Part shown: one piece after another, positions 57,099-64,000 of the stretch | Layout: every line of letters begins with the position of its first letter | Position numbering within the stretch: the first letter of the stretch is position 1 | Source: Afipia sp. 64-13 | GTDB taxonomy: Bacteria > Pseudomonadota > Alphaproteobacteria > Rhizobiales > Xanthobacteraceae | NCBI GenBank assembly: GCA_001897755.1 | Contig: MKUJ01000007.1 | Coordinates: 30,549-94,548, forward strand | Length of the DNA: 64,000 nucleotides | Direction of reading: 5' to 3' | Position numbers and translations under genes: made by a program | The notes under the pieces: generated by a model | What the model was told of the DNA's origin: nothing | What the model saw: the letters and a program-made list of their open reading frames with translations, nothing else | Databases searched by the model: none

Positions 57099-57292
57099 CC
57101 CCCCTGCCGGGGCGTCAGGATTTCAACCGCGTCGTCGTCCTTGAGCGGCGTCTCCGCCCAGCGCGCGCGCGGCACCACGTCATAGTTCAAGGCCACCGCG
57201 AGATGAGTGCCATGATAGTCGAGCTCGGCCAGCAGCGCGTCAATGCGCGTGGCGCTGACCTTGCGGCGTTCGCCGTTGACGGTCACGAACAT
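57095..57292 (-). CDS. thiS: Sulfur carrier protein ThiS
   Basis: [66 protein letters not shown]-terminal GG. Confidence 0.93.
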   Translation of the reverse strand: MFVTVNGERRKVSATRIDALLAELDYHGTHLAVALNYDVVPRARWAETPLKDDDAVEILTPRQGG

Positions 57293-58308
57293 TGCATTAC
57301 CTCGTTGTCGATCTCGCCGCGCTGCACGTAGTTCAGCGTCAGCTCCGCCAGTGCCGGCGCCAGCAGGAAGCCGTGGCGATAAAGCCCGTTGACGGAAATT
57401 TTCGATTTCTCGATCGCGATGCGCGGCAGATTGTCGGGCAGGGCGGGGCGCAGGCCTGCGCCGATCTCGACGATGCGCGCTTCGCCGAACGCAGGATGCA
57501 CCGCATAGGCGGCCGACAGCAATTCCAGCGCCGAGCGCACGCTGACGCGATCGTCCTCGCTTTCGATCGAGGTCGCGCCGATCATGAAATGATGGTCGTC
57601 GCGCGGAATGACATAAAGCGGCCAGCGCGGATGCATCAGCCGCACCGGGCGCGACAGCGCGACCTCGTCGGTATGGACGATGATCATCTCGCCCTTGACG
57701 CCGCGCAGTTCGGGAAACCTGTCGCGCGCGGCAAGGCCGCGGCAATCGATCACCAGGTTCGACTGCTGCGCCAGTTCGTCGGGGTCGCACTCGGTCTGGA
57801 ATTTGATGGTGCCGCCGGCGGCGGTGAGCCTGGCATGCAGTTTCGGCAGCACATGGCGCGGCTCGACATGGCCTTCCCTGGCGAAGAACAGCGCGTCATG
57901 GAAGCGCCCTTCGAGCGAGGGTTCCAGCGCGGCGATGGCGGCGGCATCGAGGCGGTCATGTTCGCCGGTGAGACGGGCGAAGCGGTCGAAATCGGCGCGG
58001 TCGCGCGCATGCGCGATAACCAGAGAGCCGTTGAACGGCGTTTCGGGAAGCTCCGCGCGCCACAGATCGAGCGAGCGGGCGCCGAGGCGGGTGATGACAG
58101 GCTCGGAGGCTTCGGCTTCGCACCATGGCGCCAGCATCCCGCCGGCGAAATGGCTGGTGGCGCGCGTCATGCTGGCGTCATCGCGATCGAAGAGAGTGAC
58201 CGCGAAGCCGGCTTTTGCGAACGACAGCGCGTGCCATGCACCCGCGATGCCTGCGCCGATAATACTGACGGATTGATGTGCGTGCGATGACGCCGAATTC
58301 TGATGCAT
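57283..58308 (-). CDS. thiO: Glycine oxidase ThiO
   Basis: VSIIGAGIAGAWHALSFAKAGFAVTLFDRDD; operon context. Confidence 0.9.
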   Translation of the reverse strand: MHQNSASSHAHQSVSIIGAGIAGAWHALSFAKAGFAVTLFDRDDASMTRATSHFAGGMLAPWCEAEASEPVITRLGARSLDLWRAELPETPFNGSLVIAHARDRADFDRFARLTGEHDRLDAAAIAALEPSLEGRFHDALFFAREGHVEPRHVLPKLHARLTAAGGTIKFQTECDPDELAQQSNLVIDCRGLAARDRFPELRGVKGEMIIVHTDEVALSRPVRLMHPRWPLYVIPRDDHHFMIGATSIESEDDRVSVRSALELLSAAYAVHPAFGEARIVEIGAGLRPALPDNLPRIAIEKSKISVNGLYRHGFLLAPALAELTLNYVQRGEIDNEVMQCS

Positions 58309-58402
58309 CCCTGTCCCTTCGCCGGCATGACCCGGATCAGGTTCAAAGGGTCACCGCACCCACTGCGGTATCTCAGCTCCACACCGGAGCCCCCCTCGGA
58401 AC
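58309..58402 (-). promoter_or_regulatory. TPP riboswitch (THI element)
   Basis: Minus strand GGAGCTGAGATACCGCAGTGGGTGCGGTGACCCTTTGAACCTGATCCGGGTCATGCCGGCGAAGGGACAGGG; canonical CTGAGA and ACCTGATCCGGGTCATGCCGGCGAAGGGA. Confidence 0.97.
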
Positions 58403-58767
58403 TGCTCTCTATAATATGGCGGAGAATTTTAGAGTCAATCTCATGTTCCCGGTTTGTGCGGAGTAATAATTACCGGGTGGGAAGACATCTGTCGTCGTCA
58501 CGGCGATTCACATCGCGCGCGCGAGTCGCGAAACGGAACCGCGATGCTTGCGTAAGAGCTTTCGCCGATTCAGGGATTCGCGTCGAAGTGTGTTTTCTCA
58601 AAACGCAATAGTTTCGCCTTTTGATGCGCGGCATGCGTTTTATTCTCCGGCATACAGCGCTGGCATATGCGGGTTGCTCTTTTTCCATATGCGTCAATTC
58701 GGCGGTCGCATACGCGGCGCAAATCAGTTATAAGATTCTTCGTACGACGCAGCGGAGAGGCAAAGCC

Positions 58768-58863
58768 ATGATGCCTTCGAAGATGATCGAACAGATCTCA
58801 CGCCACATCGTTTCGCGCACATCTCAAGCCTGTATGGCCGCCGGCGTACAACGCGCCGGTTGA
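58768..58863 (+). CDS. Candidate small ORF (31 aa)
   Basis: MMPSKMIEQISRHIVSRTSQACMAAGVQRAG preceded by GGAGAGGCAAAGCC RBS. Confidence 0.3.
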   Translation: MMPSKMIEQISRHIVSRTSQACMAAGVQRAG

Positions 58864-58930
58864 TGGAACTTTTCCCGATCTTTCGTGTTTATCGGCAAGA
58901 GGAACCGGATCGTTTCCGGATTGAGATGCC

Positions 58931-59125
58931 ATGTCGGATACCTACATCATCGAAGTGAAATCAGAAGCAGCGGGCATCGTCGTCCGCGACAAAGCGGGTT
59001 TTCGTTTTTTCGCGGCGAACGAACGCTTCCGCCAGCTTGAAGGCAAGCTGTTCCGCAGCGCGCGCGAAGCGGAACGTATGGCCAAGCAGCTTCTTGCGAC
59101 ACGGTCGGAGCCCGTGATCGCCTGA
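58931..59125 (+). CDS. Conserved-looking hypothetical protein (64 aa)
   Basis: MSDTYIIEVKSEAAGIVVRDKAGFRFFAANERFRQLEGKLFRSAREAERMAKQLLATRSEPVIA; followed by a terminator. Confidence 0.6.
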   Translation: MSDTYIIEVKSEAAGIVVRDKAGFRFFAANERFRQLEGKLFRSAREAERMAKQLLATRSEPVIA

Positions 59126-59216
59126 CGCTGGTTGCCGACGCGGTCGCGTGGCCTCGCATCGACGGCGAGCCTCAATCGACGAACGTGAGCGAGGTTTCGC
59201 TGGGCAGCATAGCGAT

Positions 59217-59243
59217 AAGGGCCGGGAGCGATCCCGGCCTTTT
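59217..59243 (+). terminator. Rho-independent terminator after the 64-aa ORF
   Basis: AAGGGCCGGGA-GCGA-TCCCGGCCTTTT. Confidence 0.8.
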
Positions 59244-59275
59244 GTCGTGAATCGGTGGACTGTCGCGAAGTTCGG

Positions 59276-59782
59276 TTACGGCCTGACGCCGAGGAAATCG
59301 AATTTGCCGAGTTCGACATTGTTGTGCCGCAGGATGTCGTAGGCGGTGGTGCAGTGAAAAAAGAAATTCGGCAAAGCGACGTGATTGAAGAATTGCTGAC
59401 CGGGCAGCGTCTTGGATTTGTCCTTGCCGGTGGGGAAGGTCACATCGCGGGTATCCGCGCCTTCATATTTGCCGGCCGGAATCGCCTGAATGTTGGCGAT
59501 CACTTTCTCGATCCGCGCCTGCAACTGCTCGAACGTGGTTTCGTCGTCCGGCATCATAGGCACTTCGGTGCCGGCGAGGCGGGCGCAGGCCTTGCCTGAA
59601 AAATCGCAAGCCAGCTGCACCTGGCGGGTCAGCGTGAACATGGTCGGATGCAGCCGCGCATTGAGCAGCACGGATGGCTCGATCTTGTTGGCCTCGGCAT
59701 AGGCTTGGCCTTTGGCCAGCACGCCCGAGAGCGCGTTAAGCATGTGGACGAAGACCGGCGCAGAGCCGTCGTAAAACGACAT
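59276..59782 (-). CDS. DUF1993 domain-containing protein
   Basis: ML NALSGVLAKGQAYAEANKIEPSVLLNARLHPTMFTLTRQVQLACDFSGKACARLAG; PGQQFFNHVALPNFFFHCTTAYDILRHNNVELGKFDFLG. Confidence 0.9.
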   Translation of the reverse strand: MSFYDGSAPVFVHMLNALSGVLAKGQAYAEANKIEPSVLLNARLHPTMFTLTRQVQLACDFSGKACARLAGTEVPMMPDDETTFEQLQARIEKVIANIQAIPAGKYEGADTRDVTFPTGKDKSKTLPGQQFFNHVALPNFFFHCTTAYDILRHNNVELGKFDFLGVRP

Positions 59783-59883
59783 GGCAAAACCTTTCAGGGT
59801 TGAAGGCGTAGCGGGATGGTTCCGACCAGCTAGTGGGTTTCAACGCCCCTGCAAGATGCGGCGAGGCAGAAAATCCCGGTTGT

Positions 59884-61098
59884 TCAACGGCCGCGCATTC
59901 GCGCCAGCAGTTCGGCGGTCGGCCATGAATCGGCGGGCAAACCGTATTTCTTCTGCACGGTCTTGATCGCGATCCGGCTTTGCTGGCCCAGAATGCCGTC
60001 GATCTTGCCGACATTGAATCCCTGCCGCGCCAGCAATTGCTGCAATTCCTTGATCTCGTTGAACGGCAGTTGCGTCACCGGCGCTGTCGGCTTGCGCATC
60101 GGCGCCGCGCCGCCGATGCGGGTGGCGAGGTAGGCGGCCGTGGTCGAATAGATCAGCGAGTTGTTCCATTCGGTGTAGGCCGCGAAATTCGGATAAGCGA
60201 GGAAGGCCGGGCCGTGGCGTCCCATCGGCAGCAGCACGGAAGCGGGGAGGTTGTCGTTCGGCAGCGGCCGGCCGTCGGCGTAAGTCACGCCCCACGCGGC
60301 CCATTGCGAGCGCGGATGCTTGATGGTGAGGTCGGCCTGATCCCACGGAAGACTGGCGGGCACGCGAACTTCCTGCAGCCACGGTTCACCGCGCCGCCAT
60401 TTCAGCGCGGTGGCGATGTAGTTGGCGGTCGAGCCGATCACATCCGGCGCGCTGCGCAGCATATTGCGATGGCCATCGCCGTCATAGTCCACGGCGTAAT
60501 TGTAGTAATGCGTCGGCAGGAATTGCGTCTGCCCGAGCTCGCCCGCCCATGAGCCGATCATTTCCGAGGGCGCCAGATCGCCGCGATCGATGATTTTCAA
60601 TGCGGCGATGGTCTCGTCGTGAAACATCTGAGCGCGGCGGCAGTCGTAGGCCAGCGACACCAGCGAGCGCAGCGTCGGCAGCTTGCCCATGTTGGCGCCG
60701 AAATCGCTTTCCAGGCCCCAGAACGCGGCGATCACCTCCGGCGGCACGCCATATTCCTTCTCGGCGCGTGCGAAGGCATGGGCATAGGTTTTGATTTTCG
60801 CGCGACCCTGCTCCATCCGGTAGTTCGCCGCCATGCGCCCGGCGAATTCGGTGAACACCTGACCGAACACGCGCTGACCGCGGTCGCGATTGACGATGCT
60901 CTGGTCGTACACCAATCTAGGGGATGCAGCGGCAATCGCGCGCTGCGAAACGCCGGCGGCGGCCGCGTCCTGCTTCAATTGCGTCAGGAATTGCTCGAAG
61001 CTCTTGCCGCCGTGACAGGCTGCGCCGCGCTGGGCGAGCGCGGGAGAGGCCAACGCCAGCGCGATTGCCAGAACAGATGCTGCAATGAATTTCGTCAT
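59884..61098 (-). CDS. Lytic murein transglycosylase (MltB family) with C-terminal PG-binding domain
   Basis: YGVPPEVIAAFWGLESDFGANMGKLPTLRSLVSLAYDCRRAQMFHDE; QTQFLPTHYYNYAVDYDGDG; PG-binding QQLLARQGFNVGKIDGILGQQSRIAIKTVQKKYGLPAD. Confidence 0.92.
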   Translation of the reverse strand: MTKFIAASVLAIALALASPALAQRGAACHGGKSFEQFLTQLKQDAAAAGVSQRAIAAASPRLVYDQSIVNRDRGQRVFGQVFTEFAGRMAANYRMEQGRAKIKTYAHAFARAEKEYGVPPEVIAAFWGLESDFGANMGKLPTLRSLVSLAYDCRRAQMFHDETIAALKIIDRGDLAPSEMIGSWAGELGQTQFLPTHYYNYAVDYDGDGHRNMLRSAPDVIGSTANYIATALKWRRGEPWLQEVRVPASLPWDQADLTIKHPRSQWAAWGVTYADGRPLPNDNLPASVLLPMGRHGPAFLAYPNFAAYTEWNNSLIYSTTAAYLATRIGGAAPMRKPTAPVTQLPFNEIKELQQLLARQGFNVGKIDGILGQQSRIAIKTVQKKYGLPADSWPTAELLARMRGR

Positions 61099-61141
61099 GA
61101 TATCGCCGTTTCAATTTGTTGGGTGATCATAGTCGCCGCTT

Positions 61142-61232
61142 CGTCATCACGCCCGGCCTCGTGCCGGGCATCCACGCCTTTCTTTGATGCATGAGTGAGA
61201 TGTGGATGGCCGGGTCAAGCCCGGCCATGACG
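61142..61232. repeat. Two-hairpin palindromic repeat, same family as 17372-17454
   Basis: CGTCAT...GCCCGGCctcGTGCCGGGCATCCAC...GTGGATGGCCGGGTCAAGCCCGGCCATGACG. Confidence 0.7.
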
Positions 61233-61267
61233 CTTAGAACCCTGCAAAGAAGTAGGAGCGCGTGTCG

Positions 61268-62719
61268 TCACAACTCCCGCGCGCTGGAGAACGAGAACGA
61301 CGACACCCGCCGCGTATTCTCGTCGAGGATCAGGCTGCGGGTGAGCGGCGGCTCGGCGCGCTGGCTGCAATTCTCGCGCTCGCACAGCCGGCAATTGACG
61401 CCGATCGGCGTGCCTTCGACTTTGTCGAGATCCATGCCGCTGGTGTAGACCAGTTTCGAGGCATGGCGGATTTCGCAGCCAAGCCCGATGGCGAAGCGGG
61501 GGCGCGGATGCGGCCACGGCGTTGCCGGTCGCCGCAGCGTCTGCGCCACCGAGAAATAGCGGCTGCCGTCCGGCAGTTCGACCACCTGCTGCAATAGCCG
61601 GTCGGGCGTGTCGAACGTCGAGTGCACGTTCCACAGCGGGCAGGTGCCGCCGAATTTCGAGAACGGGAAGGTGCCGGACGAAAACCGTTTCGAGACGTTG
61701 CCGGCATTGTCCACGCGCAGCAGGAAGAACGGCACGCCGCGCGCGTTCGGTCGCTGCAGCGTGGTGAGACGGTGGCAGACCTGCTCGAAGCCGGCACTGA
61801 AGCGGCGCGCCAGCACCTGCAGATCGTAGCCAAGCTGCTCGGCGGCGGCGAGGAACGGCTGATACGGCATCATCACCGCCGCGGCATAGTAGTTGGCGAG
61901 GGTGATGCGATAGAGCCGCCGCGCGGTGTCGTCGAGCGGCCCCGCGCGGTTGCAGATCGAATCGAACAGCGTGCCGCATTCGGCAAGGCCGAGCTGGATC
62001 GCAAGCTGGAAGACCCGGCCTGCCGGATCGACCATCTCCGAGAGCAGCACCTGGCGGCGATGGCGATCCCAGCGTCGCAATGTCTCGCGCATCACGTCCA
62101 CCGGCATGATCCGCACCGTGGTCGAATGGCGTTCGCGCAGCCGCTCGATCAGCGCGGCGAACAGGTCCTGCGCGGGAACATTGATTTCGTCGCGCAGCGT
62201 CTCGGCGGCGGTCTCCAGTTCGGGGAAATAGTTGCGGTTGGCCTCGATCAGGTCGCGCACGCGTTCAATCGGGTTGGCCTCGAACCGCGTGCTCGGTGTC
62301 TCGTTGCGGTCGGCGAACTGCGCCGCCACCATGGTTTCGCCGCGCCTCGCCTCGGTGTAGGCAGCGTAGAGGCGCTGCAGAGCGTGGGTGACGCCGGGGC
62401 AAAGCTCGGCGAGATCGCGCAATTCCTGTTTCGGCAGATCGATCTGGCGAAACAGCGGATCGGAGAAAATCTCGTTGAGCTCGGCGAAGAATCGGTCCTC
62501 ATCGGAAGTCGCAAGATCGCGCAGATCGAGGTCATAGGTCTCGGCGAGGCGCAGCAGAATCTGCGCCGTCACCGGACGCTGGTTGCGCTCGATCAGGTTG
62601 ATGTAGCTCGGCGACAGTCCCAGCCCTTCGGCGATCTGGGTCTGTGACAGCCCGAGCTGCTGGCGGATGCGTCGGAAGCGTGGTCCGACGAAGAGTTTTC
62701 TGCCCGATTCCGAGGCCAT
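61268..62719 (-). CDS. XRE-family regulator with short-chain-fatty-acyl sensing domain (ScfR/RamB type)
   Basis: HTH RIRQQLGLSQTQIAEGLGLSPSYINLIERNQRPVTAQILLRLAE; IrrE/DUF2083-like C-terminus with CRLCERENCSQRAEPPL; divergent from aceA. Confidence 0.87.
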   Translation of the reverse strand: MASESGRKLFVGPRFRRIRQQLGLSQTQIAEGLGLSPSYINLIERNQRPVTAQILLRLAETYDLDLRDLATSDEDRFFAELNEIFSDPLFRQIDLPKQELRDLAELCPGVTHALQRLYAAYTEARRGETMVAAQFADRNETPSTRFEANPIERVRDLIEANRNYFPELETAAETLRDEINVPAQDLFAALIERLRERHSTTVRIMPVDVMRETLRRWDRHRRQVLLSEMVDPAGRVFQLAIQLGLAECGTLFDSICNRAGPLDDTARRLYRITLANYYAAAVMMPYQPFLAAAEQLGYDLQVLARRFSAGFEQVCHRLTTLQRPNARGVPFFLLRVDNAGNVSKRFSSGTFPFSKFGGTCPLWNVHSTFDTPDRLLQQVVELPDGSRYFSVAQTLRRPATPWPHPRPRFAIGLGCEIRHASKLVYTSGMDLDKVEGTPIGVNCRLCERENCSQRAEPPLTRSLILDENTRRVSSFSFSSAREL

Positions 62720-62886
62720 GACGTTCCCGATATTTACAAGAGTTACATTTCGACTGCTTGCATAGATCGTATTCTTACAAGCTGGCACGATCTATTTCCA
62801 GTCTGTCTGGACGATATTCAGGGAAATCGGTTGTATTCAAGTAGCGGTTTTTGCGCCGCCATGTAACAAATGTGATGGGATTTGAT

Positions 62887-64000
62887 ATGCCACAGACATT
62901 CGAGCAGCTGACCCCCGCCCCCAAAGGTCGTTTCGATGGCATCGAGCGTCCTTATTCTCCTGCTGAAGTGGAGCGTCTGCGCGGCTCGGTGACGGTCGCC
63001 TATACGCTGGCCGAAAAGGGCGCCAACCGGCTCTGGCAGTCGCTGAAGACCGAGCCGTTCGTGCATTCGCTCGGCGCCGTCACCGGCAACCAGGCGATGC
63101 AGCAGGCTCGCGCCGGCCTGCAGGCGATCTATCTGTCCGGCTGGCAGGTGGCGGCCGACGCCAACACGGCGAGCGCGATGTATCCCGACCAGAGTCTCTA
63201 CCCGGCGAATGCCGGCCCGGAGCTGGCGCGTCGCATCAACCGCACCTTCCAGCGTGCCGACCAGATCGAGCACGCCGAGGGCGGCGCCAAGATCGACTGG
63301 TTCGTGCCGATCGTCGCCGACGCCGAAGCCGGTTTCGGCGGGCCGCTGAACGCATTCGAGATCATGAAGGCCTATATCGAGGCGGGCGCGGCCGGCGTTC
63401 ATTTCGAGGACCAACTCGCGTCCGAGAAGAAGTGCGGCCACATGGGCGGCAAGGTGCTGATCCCGACCGCCGCGCATGAACGCAATCTGATCGCGGCGCG
63501 TCTTGCGGCCGACGTCTGCGGCGTGCCCTCGCTGGTGATGGCGCGGACCGACGCGGAAAGCGCCAAGCTCATCACCTCGGATGTCGACGAGCGCGACCGC
63601 GAGTTCCTGACCGGCGAGCGCACGGCGGAAGGCTTCTATCGCCTCAAGCCGGGCACCGGCCTTGCGCATTGCATCAAGCGCGGCATCAGCTTCGCGAAAT
63701 ACGCGGATCTGCTGTGGTGGGAGACCTCGACGCCGAACCTCAAGGAAGCGAAGGAATTCGCCGAGGCGGTGCGCAAGGTCTATCCGGACAAGATGCTCGC
63801 CTACAACTGTTCGCCGTCCTTCAACTGGGAAGCGAACATCGACAAGGCGACCATCGCCAAGTTCCAGCGCGAGATTGGCGCGATGGGCTACAAGTTCCAG
63901 TTCGTGACGCTGGCGGGCTTCCACTCGCTCAACCACGGCATGTTCGAGCTGGCGCGCGGCTATCGCACCGAGGGCATGGCGGCCTACTCACGCCTGCAGC
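62887..64000 (+). CDS. aceA: Isocitrate lyase (3'-truncated by window end)
   Basis: Own translation [34 protein letters not shown]...[27 protein letters not shown] active-site motif; alternative in-frame start 62875; absent from the ORF track because no stop is reached. Confidence 0.96.
   Translation, partial: MPQTFEQLTPAPKGRFDGIERPYSPAEVERLRGSVTVAYTLAEKGANRLWQSLKTEPFVHSLGAVTGNQAMQQARAGLQAIYLSGWQVAADANTASAMYPDQSLYPANAGPELARRINRTFQRADQIEHAEGGAKIDWFVPIVADAEAGFGGPLNAFEIMKAYIEAGAAGVHFEDQLASEKKCGHMGGKVLIPTAAHERNLIAARLAADVCGVPSLVMARTDAESAKLITSDVDERDREFLTGERTAEGFYRLKPGTGLAHCIKRGISFAKYADLLWWETSTPNLKEAKEFAEAVRKVYPDKMLAYNCSPSFNWEANIDKATIAKFQREIGAMGYKFQFVTLAGFHSLNHGMFELARGYRTEGMAAYSRLQ

Noticed and set aside
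61268-62788. Extended N-terminus (MPACKNTIYASSRN...) of the ScfR-like regulator
   Set aside because: The extra residues lie in the divergent promoter region and lack homology; start at 62719 fits the family better.

Overview
This 64 kb window is high-GC chromosomal DNA that looks like an alphaproteobacterium of the Bradyrhizobium/Afipia/Rhodopseudomonas group (Nitrobacteraceae; inferred from gene content and repeats). It is mostly core and housekeeping sequence. Recognisable genes include an L,D-transpeptidase, a sigma54 response regulator, pepF, pntA-A2-B, an aldehyde dehydrogenase with a divergent regulator, rpsU, aqpZ, purKE, a potABC-like transporter, two GGDEF/EAL proteins, an AsmA-like protein, scoAB, an Fe3+ ABC transporter, a PAS histidine kinase, two phasins, tRNA-His, csoR-copA, LysR-trxB, greA, carB, a TPP-riboswitch-controlled thiO-S-G-E-C operon, an MltB-like transglycosylase, and an ScfR/RamB-type regulator divergent from aceA (truncated at the window end). 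I saw no prophage, IS element, CRISPR array or large accessory island. The items most worth a second look are: (1) a 76-nt tRNA-Cys-like gene at 52260-52335 (-) with an irregular anticodon arm and D-loop; (2) two adjacent perfect palindromes between the tandem phasin genes; (3) an AbrB-Doc toxin-antitoxin module with a perfect 15-bp inverted repeat over its predicted promoter and RBS; (4) a tRNA-His with G1:U72/A73 and no encoded G-1; (5) a nested palindromic repeat family; and (6) several small uncharacterised proteins or structured intergenic regions. I did not find convincing evidence for a large undescribed multi-gene system.
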